Assembly (NCBI GenBank): GCA_009760885.1
Contig: CM019696.1
Location: forward strand, 47,314,017-47,378,016
Origin: Achatina immaculata
Lineage: Eukaryota > Mollusca > Gastropoda > Stylommatophora > Achatinidae
Direction: 5' to 3'
Length of the DNA: 64,000 nt
Positions 11,691 to 23,610 of this stretch are shown here, one piece after another (position 1 is the first letter of the stretch; every line of letters starts with the position of its first letter). Made by a program: the position numbers and the translations under genes. Under the pieces are notes generated by a model. The model had not been told where the DNA came from and made no database searches. It saw only the letters and a list, made by a program, of their open reading frames with translations.

Positions 11691-11699
11691 CTGGATCAG

Positions 11700-13000
11700 T
11701 TACTATCGGGGCCCCCATCCAGACTGTAAGCGGAATGTTGTAGTGTTTTCCTGCTTTTTTTTTTTTCTTTAATAAGAAAATAGATTCGCCCGATCCCCTC
11801 AACAACTTCAGATTTCCCCTCCCCTCCTCCACGTAGGGCCTGAGTGTACATAAAAAAAAAATTGATGATGGCTGCGATAAAGTTGATGTTAGTGGAGTTA
11901 GACGAAGATGTATGGTACAGTTTTACAAAGAAAAAAAAAGATGATGGAAAGATGAGGGGGGAAAAAACAGAGAAATTAAGAACTAAATAAAACAGCTAAA
12001 ATGGTTATGAAAAACAATAGCAGCCCAGACAAATACAGCGAGGCGGGCAGTGTCAGATTTTTCATTAAGCTCCACCAGGTTGGTTCACCAGGTCGTCATG
12101 AACACACGTCATGTAGATGGGATAGGGTCTTGACTGATTTTTGTTTGTTTGCTAGTGATGTAGTTGGGGCGGACACGTTTGCTCCTTCCTGTCCCGCGTA
12201 AAGAAAAATTTTCTGAGAAGCCTTGCCTAAAGAGGAGGAGTTAGAACCATTTTGTGTGGAGTTTGTGCCGGTTTTTTTTTTACCTTAAATTCATGTTCGC
12301 GGTCAAAATTGAGATCGTCGAGAACGTAAGTGAGATGAGCTGCTAGAAGTTGAAGTTTACAAATATGGCAGCTGTCCAATCTAAACACTAAACATTAGAA
12401 GTGCTTCAACTCCGAAATGGTGGTAACAGTTTCTGTGAAGATTGTTTGCCACTGAGTTTCTGCTTGCACATGCGCACTTATTTATTTTCGTTTATACCTA
12501 GAAACGGATGAATACCTTGTCTGGTAATGGTGGCCGCCTGCCCATTGTAGTTAAATATATTAGATCGTCTTATATTAGATGTGATTGTGTAACACATAAG
12601 CTGTCAAGTATGGCCCTGCTTTTGGTGAAGTTTTTTTTTTAAAGTTACTTTGCTATTTATTAATATTCGGCGCCTATTCCGCTCTTTCGACGTTTTTCGA
12701 CTTGACGCGCTGAGCAGCAGAGTTGGAGAAGGACGTTTTGCAGTATTCTCCTTTAAGGGCGAGCGCTACATGCACGTAAGGTTTATAGTGTAAATCCTTT
12801 GTTATGTCTTTACTTGAAAAAATCTGCTGAACTTTTTGGCAGCTTTCGCTTGTTTGGCGAGGTTCCTTAAGTCTAAAAGTTTTGTTGTTGTTTTTAATAC
12901 AGTCACTTATATTTTCATGATGTCCTTAAGGAGAGTTAGAGAGCTGTCCGCAGGTCATTTATGTATTTATTTGTTTTTGTTCGATATTCTTTACGGCCCG
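11700..13000. other. Non-genic stretch
   Basis: Mostly unique, CpG-containing sequence. About 12040-12160 weakly resembles repeat family C (gatagggtcttgactg). No gene supported. Confidence 0.4.
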
Positions 13001-13014
13001 CTTTGCAAGAGAAA

Positions 13015-13145
13015 GGTATATGTTTGTCAGTTTGGGAAGACTGAAGAGTATAGAATTGTCAGTTTGTTAAGACTGAAGAGTATAGAGTTGTCAGTGTGGG
13101 AAGTCTGAAGGGTGTAGAGTTTTCAGTTTGGGAAGACTGAAGACT
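13015..13145 (+). repeat. ~32-bp degenerate tandem repeat, 4 copies
   Basis: Units contain gtcagtttgggaagactgaa followed by gagtatagagtt with substitutions. Confidence 0.75.
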
Positions 13146-13149
13146 ACAA

Positions 13150-14225
13150 CGAAATGGAGCCGTTAACGGAATCGGAATTGGCTTCATGAAATCGAGACAG
13201 ATAGCTGTCTGTTCAAGCAAACAAATAGGAAGTGAAAGCAGGTGTAAGTCCCCGCGAGAAAAGTACAAGTACGCAGTCTTTGTTTTTGTTTTTATACCTG
13301 CTCCAGGTGCACCGCCGCAGTGCTAATATTTACTGTCCTGCAGGCTAACCCCTGCACAAGACCACTGTAACTGACAGCTAAATAACCACCAGGAGCAGTC
13401 ATCCGTGGTCAGAATTGACTGAAGGGATGGAAACCAGTCAAGTATCCTTGTGTCCGTTAGCCCATCTGCCCAAGCGTGGCGCTTGGTATCCGCGTTGACT
13501 TAGTCACACCTCATAGAGCAAAGTGACCGACTCATTTAGTCGAAAAGGAAAGTTTAATCAAGTGCGTAAAGCCTGGCTTGTAAAGCTTTCAACAGCTAAA
13601 CACTTAACATTTCATCCAGTCATTTAAATCGCTAAGCGTGTCGTCCCTGGTTCGCGGCGACCCAACCGAGAGTCTCTGGGCTGTTTTAAGTTCGGGTGGA
13701 TGTACAATTTGCTGATATTTTAACTTGTGTATATCTGTGTGGAGCTTTTGCCGCGGGGATAGATGTAGCTGATGGTTAGGGGAGGTTTATATTTTGTTTC
13801 GAGAAATCTTTGAGAGTAGACATTGTGCGCGTTGCTGTTGCTTTCGGGGGGGGGGGGGGGGGGGGGGGGGGACAGAATGAATTTCTTTGCTCTCATCATT
13901 GACGTTGGGTCCATGACCCTGCCATATTTATTTACGAAATGATGAACATCTGCAGTAGAATCCATTTGTTTTGAAGCTTGATTTCGTATTTTGTTGTATT
14001 TAAAATGTAGCAAATTTATTGTATTCTGAATTCAAGTTTTCTCCTCCTTTTTTTTATGCTTAGCTGTTTAGACAAGTGGACGGGTCTTCTTCATGGCTCC
14101 CATCATCAGTAGGAGTTCTTCACGTGTGCCCAAGTTTTCCTCATGCTTTTTCTTGCAGCCAGGTTTGGGCTTTTAGATCTCCATAGAGAGTGCAGGTTTA
14201 TACGATGTGTGTTCTGAGGTCTAGA
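13150..14225. other. Non-genic stretch with a 26-G run
   Basis: An uninterrupted run of 26 G lies at 13846-13871. Nothing else recognised. Confidence 0.5.
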
Positions 14226-14227
14226 GA

Positions 14228-14400
14228 CCGTTCTTCTTCTTCTTCTTCTTCTTCTTCTTCGTCGTTCCCTCAGACATCGACACCAGTCTCTCTAACAAGT
14301 GCAGCAGTGATTTTCAGCATTGCCTTAGAGCTTGTCCCTTAGGGGGCTGGAGTTCGGCCAGGTCTTTTGCCTGACCGGGTTGTGTAGCTGGAAGATTTGG
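14228..14400 (-). repeat. Dispersed repeat family E, copy 2, (GAA)n-type end
   Basis: Starts on the + strand with about 11 ttc triplets, then tcgtcgttccctcagacatc and gacaccagtctctctaacaa, parallel to 6945-7080. On the minus strand the element ends with gaacgacgaagaagaag. Confidence 0.65.
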
Positions 14401-14641
14401 AGGATACGATGTAGTGTCTGCTGCTCTTTGCTACAGGCATATGTGGGTCTGTTGTGGCAATTCTCAGCTTCTGCTACAGACGGTGTTTCAGTAACATGGT
14501 CAGTTGGCGAGAGTTTATTTATCATGTATTTTTGTTTTCGAGTGTTGCTTTATCCGTTTATCTTGATATATGTTTGTCTTTTTTTATGTTGTACTTCAGT
14601 CGATCTGTTGCGTAGAGTGGGATATGAGTGGCTTTCATTTT

Positions 14642-15121
14642 GTATAGATAGGTCTAATCACGCTGAGGTTTTCCGGTGAGAAAGTCCAACTCTGGACTGG
14701 ATGGGCAACCACCTCTCACCCGGCGGTGATACACGGGTATCTCAAAACACGTCGAGGTTTTCCGGTGATAAGGTCCAACTCTGGCCTGGGTGGGCTACCA
14801 CCTCTCACCCAACGGGGATGCACTGATATCTTAAACACGTCGAGGTCTTCCGGTGAGAAAGTCCAACCCTAGACTAAACTGGTGCAATGAAAACCACGGT
14901 GTCACGCAATCCCGCTTCTGAGACCCACCAAGAATACAGGCTAAAGCCCTGTGATACTCTGAACCCCTTGTGGTCCTCTCGTGGATCTCGTGTGGTCCTT
15001 TCCGGGACCACACAGGAGAACACGAGACCTAACGAGGACCACAGGCGTAAATTCGGTAGGATTAGAGTGCGGTTTTGGTGGTAGAAGCGAACGAAGAAGA
15101 AGGAGGAGTATAGATAGGTCT
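14642..15121 (+). mobile_element. (GAA)n-tailed retroposon family D, copy B (5' truncated)
   Basis: Body 14656-15107 (452 bp) between perfect 14-bp direct repeats gtatagataggtct (14642-14655 and 15108-15121). It starts in the middle of an 89-bp unit, contains about 2.5 such units, the shared terminal domain (cccgcttctgagacccacca, gttttggtggtagaagcgaa) and ends in gaagaagaagg. Truncation relative to copies A and C is what target-primed reverse transcription produces. Confidence 0.87.
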
Positions 15122-15294
15122 GTGGTCTGCAGTGTTCTGTTCAGAGGTTGAAAATTATAGTTTTGTTGTGATGCGTTTAGCTTTAGAATAAATAGAGTCT
15201 TTGGTGGAAGCGGGTGAAGTTTGCCAAAGATAATGAAATACATGAATTATAAAACACCGGGATAAGGATACCTATCTTGATAAAGGTGCCTGTC

Positions 15295-15628
15295 TTGTTA
15301 ATATGGAAGTGAATCATGGACAACAGGCGGGTCTGCTCAAAAGTCATTGGAAGCAGCAGAAATGTGGTTTATTAGAAGAATGTTGCGAGTTCCCTGGACA
15401 GAAAAAAATGACAATTGGAGAATGTATTATAACAACAAGAAAAATAGAGGGAAGAAGATCAAGACGAAGACCAAGAGAAATAAATGATTCTGGAAAGTCT
15501 GGCGGGATGGTGTGAGAGGAGATCACCAACTGAGGTGGTGGCCTGCATGAAGGATCGTGTACTGTGGAAAAGCGTAATAGCCAACGCAAGTCGACACGGC
15601 ATATGATGATGATGATGATGATCTTTGT
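15295..15628 (+). mobile_element. LINE ORF2 3' end relic, (GAT)n tail
   Basis: Frames give SLEAAEMWFIRRMLRVPWTE, the post-RT block of endonuclease-RT LINEs (compare EMW.RRMLR.SWT). Later frames end DRVLWKSVIANASRHGI, directly followed by a (GAT)n microsatellite at 15603-15620. Short, frameshifted, 5'-truncated pseudogene from a lineage different from the copies at 1-910 and 24.9 kb. Confidence 0.75.
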
Positions 15629-15629
15629 G

Positions 15630-16028
15630 ACGGCCCATGAACAAAAACCGACAAAAAAAAACCATAACCCACCTGCCCATTGTTGCTTCTAGAAACTTAC
15701 TGTGTGAGTTGATTACAGGCCAAGACACGCCAGTGCTTGCCAGTTTAGCAGAGAGACTGTCGTCCGCCCTAGCTCTTCAAGCCATCCTAACTCGTACACG
15801 ATACAGATGTACAATGTCTTCGCATCAGCTTTGAGGGCAATGAAACAACATATAATTAATAACAAAATATGATCATGGTACTAACTGGTTGTTCAAGAAG
15901 AGTAACCTCGTGCTACAGAAACGCGAAATTTCCACCAGACATGTGCAAGGATGATAACTCTTCAATGTTTTAACATTATTTTGTATCTTTCCTCCTCACA
16001 GTTTATTGCCAGGTTCATCGCTGTTTTC

Positions 16029-16071
<43 letters not shown>

Positions 16072-16790
16072 ACCCCCAAAACATTATGATCCTGGCTTTT
16101 ACACCGACTCCACTTTATTGCTGTATAACACCGCTTTATGTCGTTTTCACCAGTGTTTGCCTCTTTGCCACTTTATTGCGATTTTCACCGCTTTATAGCG
16201 CCTGTTCTACATTGCCCTTGTCTCGGTCTCGTCTCAGTCATCGCACCATAATTTAGCAAATCACTTCAGTCCCGTCTACATGTTCATTATACTGTCCATT
16301 GCCCACAGCACTTTACATCGCGATATCATAATTTATAGCAGAAGCGTTGCGAGCATCAGGGTTCGGTCCTTGTAGCATGTTATCAGCGTCTTCACTGCCA
16401 TTGTATCAGTGTTTTCTGTATGTGATCACAGGTGCTGGTGTGATCCGAGACTAGAAATGTTCAGTCCGTCTCGAGGCTCTCTTATCCCGTATTACCAGCT
16501 ACTTGGGTAGTAGTTGTGATCGTACAGCTTAGCATGTCTGCTAGTGATTTGGATGTTGTTGGTTTTTACTCCATGTTTATATGTGGAGGATATTTACATT
16601 TGCTTTCGTTGTTGTTGTTTTTTTTTTGCCTAGTCGCATACTGGGCTGGAAGCAGAGATTGGCGTGTTAGAGTATGGTTGTACGGCTAACAGCTGGCATT
16701 GGGCAAGATATGATCCTGCCTCTTTGAGACTCTATCTCTCCCTCCCTCATACTCCACCTCACCTCTCCCGTGACATTTACGTGCCGTAGG
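15630..16790. other. Non-genic stretch
   Basis: A (CT)n tract lies at 16033-16070. No supported gene. Confidence 0.4.
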
Positions 16791-17215
16791 GGTGTGAAAT
16801 GTTAGTGGCTTCACACATCTAGGCCACTGCAGCATTAGAGGATGCCAGTACCTGCCCTCGCTCCCTTTTGTTCTCCTAGGGAAACCCCAGGTAGGGATGC
16901 CAGTACCTGCCCTCGCTCCCTTTTGTTCTCCTAGGGAAACCCCAGGTAGGGATGCCAGTACCTGCCCTTGCTCCCTTTTGTTCTCCTAGGGAAACCCCAG
17001 GTAGGGATGCCAGTACCTGCCCTCGCTCCCTTTTGTTCTCCCAGGGAAACCCCAGGTAGGGATGCCAGTACCTGCCATCGCTCCCTTTTGTTCTCCTAGG
17101 GAAACCCCAGGTGCTGAGTTGACCCCGGTGCCGGTTGGTCTGAAAAAAAAATTCCGCCCGGGTTCGAATCAGGAATTTTCTGATCGACACGCGAGTTCAC
17201 TAACTATTGCAACAC
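16790..17215 (-). mobile_element. tRNA-derived SINE, family B, copy 2, with internal expansion
   Basis: Read on the minus strand: a tRNA-like head with B-box-like tgattcgaaccc (near 17160), an A run, and a tcaactcagcacctggggtt block. This parallels the copy at 2775-2995. A segment containing tttccctaggagaac has been tandemly amplified (see 16841-17115). Confidence 0.65.
16841..17115 (+). repeat. 55-bp minisatellite, 5 copies, derived from SINE sequence
   Basis: Copies begin at 16841, 16896, 16951, 17006 and 17061 with gatgccagtacctgcc and are nearly identical (single substitutions). The unit is part of the SINE B body. Confidence 0.9.
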
Positions 17216-17324
17216 GGCGGCAGCACCGAGATTGACCCACGGAAACCTTGTAACAGGGAGTGGTATTATTATGTGGCCCAGGTCTGCGTTGTCAGACAGT
17301 GCTACATATTGCATTAAAACAAGT

Positions 17325-17395
17325 ACGAGTTTATGGCATTACAATATTACTTAGAAGATGATGGTCTCCAACATATATGCATTCTTGCTTGTGGG
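17325..17395 (+). repeat. hAT-like MITE fragment
   Basis: gcattacaatattacttaga then agatgatggtctccaaca resembles the interior of the element at 24588-24789 (gacgttacgatattacg, agatggtggtccacaac). Confidence 0.45.
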
Positions 17396-17399
17396 CGGC

Positions 17400-18715
17400 T
17401 GCCTTCATGTTGTCTGAACAAGAAGTAAACATGAGGTCGCAGTGCTGGCAGAGTCTGTTTAAAAAGAAATCGACTTCTTGTGTCCTCCGAAGATATGGCT
17501 GGACTCACGGTAACCCATTCCCCGTCAAACAGGATAAAATGAGACTTTGGTAAAACTTTCTCTAGTAGAGTAGAGACAGAGGCGTATGATGCAGTACACA
17601 CACAGAAAGAAGTAAAGTTGAAAAAAGAGTGGCAAAAGAGGCAGTGAGATGAGCACGTAGAAATATAAAGCAAACAGTAACAAACCAATATTTCGGCGAT
17701 ATGCCTGTATGAAGGAAGACGTAAATATCGAAATAAATAAGCACAAAAATGGCACTTAGCTGGCACAGTTACTTGACGCCCTAAGCACACAAAAACACCA
17801 CCGTACATCCCTGATTGTCTCTAGCCGTCAGACACCGTGTCCGAGGTTGAAGGTCGTCACGGCTGTAAGCTGAAGAAAACACTTCGCAAGAAGACCGAGA
17901 TTTGACTTCTGTTTGCGCTTTTATATCGTTGTATGTTCACATACTGCATCAGCCAGGTCTCTCAGTGTTTCTCACTTTCTTTCAGCTTTATTTCAAGCAC
18001 AAGCCCTCAGTAGACGCCCTCCTTACATCATATTGTTTGTGAACTGCTGTACTTATTTAGAATATTTCTTCTTCTGTAAAGGAGGAATGCTTCTTTATTT
18101 AGTTTCACTGGCGCTGTGAATTTGCCTAGCGCTTTGAAGATTTTAAAAAGGGCTGCGGTTAACTGTAGCCGCTTTGCACTTTTAGAACTGGAGGTGGCGC
18201 AGGAGATGACGCTACCCACGTTAGGAAAAAAAAAAGAAAGTCTTACTCTAGTAAATGTTTCCCACCAGAATTGGCAACCCCGGTTGAAAAGAACGTAAAC
18301 GCGCATAATGTCTCTCTCTCACACACAGGAAAGACGAATGACTGTGGACCCTGGATATCACCCTCTTCTAGAAAGATGAGAAACTGTTGTGTGTTCTTGT
18401 CAGTCACTCGTGTCTGGTTTTTGGCAGGGCACCAGATTACCTGATGCCTTGTTTTTTAAGAGCCCCTCGATAATTGAGAAGTTAAGCACTGTAAAACTAT
18501 TTTTAAAGGAACAATATGCCCCGTTCCCCCCCCCCCCCCCCCACTTAGCGTACCCCCGGCATGTTAACGTAGTGCGCGTTTTCCAGCCACCGAAAGAAGA
18601 GATTATGGTGCTCCAGAGGTTGACAAGCTCAGCGTTCTGAGTGAGGCTAAGATTGTGGACAAGTTCCAGACAGGAGGCAGAAAATGAGAGTGATTTAAAA
18701 TTTAATTCGTTTCTC
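17400..18715. other. Non-genic stretch
   Basis: No supported gene or further repeat family; a C run sits at 18526-18542. Confidence 0.4.
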
Positions 18716-18721
18716 CGTCTC

Positions 18722-18905
18722 TGGGGATTTTTTCTGGTAAGCACCAGGTCCCGGGGTCCACCCAGTCTCTAAAAATGGGTGCCAGAGAAATCTGGGAAGA
18801 TAAATGCGGCCAAGCGTGATACTGACCACGTCACACTTCACTGGCCTAGCCCACCGTATCCTCATTATGCCTTAATGGCATGGAGACTGGTATTTTACCG
18901 TTACC
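18722..18905 (+). mobile_element. tRNA-derived SINE, family A, 5'-truncated body
   Basis: ggggtccacccagtctctaa, then atgggtgccagagaaatctg, gatactgaccacgtcacact and a final ggcatgg...gttacct match the body of the complete copy at 38783-39073. Confidence 0.75.
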
Positions 18906-18946
18906 TCTCTCTCCTCTCTTGTCTCCATCTCATCTCATCTCATCTC

Positions 18947-18977
<31 letters not shown>

Positions 18978-19223
18978 GACTGGGATAGAAAAAGCAATAT
19001 GTAATAAAGTGTAATAAAGGTTAGAATACCAGACGGGCATGCTTACTCAGTTTTTTTAAATGAAATGTTCCGTTGTTCGTTCCTTTTCTCCTCTCCCCCC
19101 CTCCTCCCCCCCCCCCCCCCCCCAGTCTTCACACCAGTACAAACCTTTAAGGCTCATTACTGCAAACACATCATATCTCTTTTGGTGGCACTCTCCTGTT
19201 ATTTATTCCAAGTTCTCTTATAT

Positions 19224-19254
<31 letters not shown>

Positions 19255-19660
19255 CCCCCCCCCCCTTGTCTTCACACCAGTACAAACCTTTAAGGCTCAT
19301 TGCTGCAGACACATCATATCTCAGTTCATCTCTTTTGGTGGCACCACTCTCTTTCATGTTATTTACTCCAAGTTCTCTTATATCATTTTCTCTCCATATT
19401 TGCATTAGACTGCCCCTTCATCTTGCCATCTCATGTATATGCGAGAATTTAGTCTAACGATTCTTCAACTCCTACACGAACCAGCTGTTAACTTCCACAC
19501 CTGCAGTCGTTAGTTGATATTTTTATGAACATTTAGTTCCTATGACAGCAAAAATAAGTTCCTTGCTGTCGACACCATCTTAAAATTCTTGAAACACAGA
19601 GAAACCAATGACTCATTGCCAGTGTCAGATGTGTATTTGTACAACAAAGCTTCTGACATC
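18905..19660. other. Non-genic stretch with CT/C tracts and a local duplication
   Basis: A segment with cttcacaccagtacaaacct and ctttaaggctcatt occurs twice (about 19127 and 19269). No gene. Confidence 0.5.
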
Positions 19661-19671
19661 TTCATCCCGTG

Positions 19672-19885
19672 ATAAAACCATTGATGAAAAACCATTCAAC
19701 GGTCTAAAACTGTGAAAATAATAGTGATTTAACTATTGATGAAAAACCATTCAACGGTCTAAAGCTGAAAATAATAGTGATTTAACTATTGATGAAAGAC
19801 CATTCAACGGTCTAAAACTGTGAAAATAATAGTGATTTAACTAGTGATGAAAGGACCATTCAACGATCTTAAAACCCGAGAAGAA
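19672..19885 (+). repeat. ~56-bp tandem repeat, 4 copies
   Basis: Units contain accattcaacggtctaaaac and aaaataatagtgatttaact. Confidence 0.85.
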
Positions 19886-20202
19886 AATAGTGGACTCTAG
19901 GGACAGGAAAATTAATGGGCAAATAATAATGAATGATGTTGGATGGGAGAGGGACGTGTTGAATGCTGCATATTGAACAAAAAAGTCCGTGGCCGCGCGT
20001 TAAAGAAAGTAAAATATATGAAAACTGTTACTTTTATTTTTCTATATCCTCCTGGTGCTGTAGTAGCAATGAGGAAAGATATCACAACAGTGCATGAATT
20101 TGTTTGCTGTTACTTCCGATTTTAGTACATGTTTTTCTGTAAGAACTGGAAATTATACTTTGTAATGTGACATTACGGCTCACGTTTGCTCACGCACGCA
20201 CG

Positions 20203-20238
<36 letters not shown>

Positions 20239-20513
20239 TTGTTTATGAGAATATATTTACACACGGGCTCAGAATTTGGTGCACGAACTACAAACCCTGA
20301 GAGAGACATATTGATTGGTTTGGGGGGGGGGGGGGGAGAACTGTGGACGAGAGAGAAGAATTAGACAGGACAAGAAGTAGATCAGTTCACACTCGTATGT
20401 TGGTTATTGACTTTGTTTTGGATTTCGTCTGCCGGGAATCTCGCGTCATATCCTGCGTCTACGCTTAATAAGCCGTATTATCAGTTTAATCAGACCAGCG
20501 AGATTATCTAGGT

Positions 20514-20702
20514 CAGTGGTTCCCGGCTTGTGGTCCACAGCGTCTTATCAGGTGGTCCGTGAATTTGTTATCATTTTGAAGTGCTTCTGTTGGATGAAAG
20601 GGAAAAAAAAGAATTAGGACTTTGCATGTAAGCTGCTTTCACCATAACTTTTATAGTTGAAAAGGTAGTCCTTTGACGTTAACAAGGTTTGAAAACCATT
20701 GA
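20514..20702. mobile_element. hAT-like MITE, copy 1
   Basis: Ends are cagtggttcccggcttgtgg and, at the other end, caaggtttgaaaaccattg, an imperfect inverted repeat of the CAGTGGTT...AACCACTG type. The internal tggtccacagcg block is shared with 24588-24789. Confidence 0.6.
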
Positions 20703-21860
20703 TCTGCGTTACTGACCAAAAAGAGTTGGCATTGGTCCAGGTACGCACGCGCGCCTCTGCCTGTGACATCCTGGATGTGTGGCAGGCATCCAACTAACTG
20801 GAGGTCATCAGTTGTAGTTGCGTACCTGCTTGGCGTGTGTTGCCCACGAGAGAGCTCCTCTCTCCGACGCGGATTTGAAAGCATGTGCAGTGCGGGGCCG
20901 ATTGCCAGTCACGTAGATGCTGTGTACAGTCAAGTTGGCCTTACCATGTCTTACCCTCGGCGCCCCCACCCCTTCTTGTCAATAATTGATCAATGGGTAT
21001 ATATTGATTGAATGCCAACAAGGGCGAATAGAAGGTGAATTTTCCTTGGGTTGAAGAACGTTTATTTAAAATGGGACATCCTTGGAACGAAGGAAAGTGG
21101 GATACGTTTCGCGTTGTTATATGTACGTCTGAAAGACAAGATAAATCCTCTTACTAATCTAGGACAGACGATTTAAAAAAAAAAACAACACGCGAAAAGA
21201 AAGGCCAGAGTTCTTACGTTACGTTTCTGGGTAGTTCACAGGTTACGTGAGCCTTGGGTCGTCACGTAATAAGGCAAGACTGCACATTCGTGTGCTTGCA
21301 AACACGAAAGATCATTAGTGCCAGAGCCAAACCACAGCGTATCACTCTGACCAGGAACACACGTTTACCGATTTGTTGGTTCCGGCCTTCAAGACCTGTT
21401 ACAAACCTAGCAATTTATTTTCCCCAAGATGTACAGCTTCAATGATTTCATTGCAAAATTACTTGTATTAAAAAAAAAAAAAAAGTTGGAAGGGCAGATT
21501 TGTTCGGTATGTTTTAAAAATTCAGTACTCGTATTGTTTACAAACAAAAAAAACAAATAGCAGAAAACTTGCAGAGTTTACTTTGGTTGTTGATATAGTT
21601 GCCCTGATGTGGTCAGTTCTGCTAGGGAGGAAAAGAACAGTATAACATATTTGTATAAATGTCCACAACAGCCTAGAGCTTCTTTATTCCAGAAATGGTT
21701 GTAGCTGAGGACAGATTGAGCCAGTCCAGCCGGTAGTTTCACTGGAATCGGAAGCTTGAAACATCAAGATCTCAGCGACGACAGTAGATGCCACCTTCCC
21801 CCCTCCCCCCCCCCCCCCGCAAAAAAAAACTGTAAAAGGATCCTGCCACAGCGGTCAGCT
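20703..21860. other. Non-genic stretch
   Basis: CpG-containing sequence without a supported gene; A and C homopolymers near 21470 and 21800. Confidence 0.4.
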
Positions 21861-21864
21861 CAGA

Positions 21865-22012
21865 AAGGATTAGCATATTAGATTCCCCACAGAACACGCT
21901 GGATGTTTAGTTTCCCAACATAACGCACACTAGATGTTTAGATTTTCCACAGAACACGCAAGGTGTTTAGATTTCCCACAGAACACACTTGATGTTTAGA
22001 TTCTTCACACAC
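21865..22012 (+). repeat. ~31-bp degenerate tandem repeat, 5 copies
   Basis: Units contain cacagaacacgc and gatgtttagatt; the array ends at a G-rich stretch. Confidence 0.75.
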
Positions 22013-22019
22013 ACTTGGG

Positions 22020-23515
22020 GTGGGGGCGGGGGGCACTTTTCTGTTTTAATATACAAAACTCAAGATATGTACGATAACATGCAGGCGAGGAATTTGTAAA
22101 AAGGCATGACATTTTCCGCTGGACACACAAGAGAGTACTCATAACCAGCAGATACGCTGCAATCTCTGTAGCGATAACAGCTTAGTAGTTGCCGGCCGTT
22201 GTTTCAGTCTTGCATAGCTTGGCATCTCAGAGAAAATGTGTTCCCTCAACAGCAACCACCAATGCTAGCTGCACGGAAAACTTACACGCTCTGAATGGTC
22301 ATTTGTATCATGCACTGATAAAGTGACCGACCGTCATTATACTGGATATTCCCATTTTTTTTTTTTGTTGTTGTTTTTGTTTTAAGGATTAGACAAAGGA
22401 ATCGCATTACTTCGGTCGAGATGTCTAAATGTCCTGTTTTAAAACGCGTGTCCCATATTGTCCCGTATTTTCATCATTGGTCGCCTCATGTTCGGAAATA
22501 CCCAGTTTTGAATCTTTTTGGTGATGTTGCTATTTTCAAGAAAATTTCCTCTGTAGAGAAGTACACGTAGGCCTGGTTGGTACATTTGTTAAAAATCTAA
22601 CTTACAGATCTCAATTTTTGGGTAAAACTATAAGCCCCCTATCCCGTATTTAAATTTAGCAAAGATGGTCAGGGTACGCACAGAGACATTGATGTCTCCG
22701 CTTGTGTATTTGACAGGTCATAAGCTGACCTTGTATGTACTTGTCTAGCCACATCTGGGGAAACTGTAGAAAGCATAAACATGTATACATGAGGACTTGG
22801 GAAGTTGTGATGTTATATAACATATGAATTTATTTAAGAAAAACATTCAGGAGCATGAAACAAATCTTAAATCCGATGATACAGCACGTAGAACGAGAGT
22901 AAGGTTTTTTTTTGGGGGGGTCTGATTTGTGGAGTTTTGGTGTTTGCCATCACCGTTCTAGAAGCTGGTATCCCGGATTGCTGGCAGAGCCTTGGCCAAC
23001 ACTGTTGTTAACATTTGCTGATGTTTTTGTGACCTTTACTGGCCGCGTTGGGCTGCCAAGCTGTGAAACCACTAACGAATGCCAAGAGGCAGGACCGCAT
23101 GATAATGCAAGAGCGTGACATCAAACAGGCTTGTTATTAAATTCAGCAAGCACGTCTGTAATGTCTCCGACTATACACAGCCACAGCGTGGCTTAAATGA
23201 TGGCGACCTTTCAGATCAGCCGCGGACTTTCTTCGCTTTTGTTCCGACGATGTCCCAGATGTCCAGTGATGAGCACGGAGATAAGTGATGGTGATAGGGC
23301 GTAGTTACTTTTGCAGCTTCTGTCCTGCTGTCCTTGTTTAAAGTGTTCTGCTGAAATATTGGTTCGTCCTTAATGACTTCTGTTCTCTCTCTCTCTCTCT
23401 CTCTCTCGTGTAAAATTTAATCAAACAAATCTACCTTTACCATGTGCATGACACTGCATTACAGCAGCGCGTGAATTTCTTGCCATGTTTTCAATTTAGA
23501 GCGGATGTGAGCATG
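22020..23515. other. Non-genic stretch
   Basis: No supported gene; a (CT)n tract at 23385-23407. Confidence 0.4.
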
Positions 23516-23519
23516 GTAT

Positions 23520-23610
23520 AGTCACAGTACACTTGTCAGGGCCAGCGAGCCATATCTGACCCACCTCACCTTTGGTGCTCCCAGTAACAGGCCCAGAGTG
23601 ATCAGCGGCG
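23520..23610 (-). repeat. Family C fragment, inverted
   Basis: The reverse complement has gcctgttactgggagcacca and tcgctggccctgacaagtg, matching 1000-1290 and 6485-6590. Confidence 0.5.
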
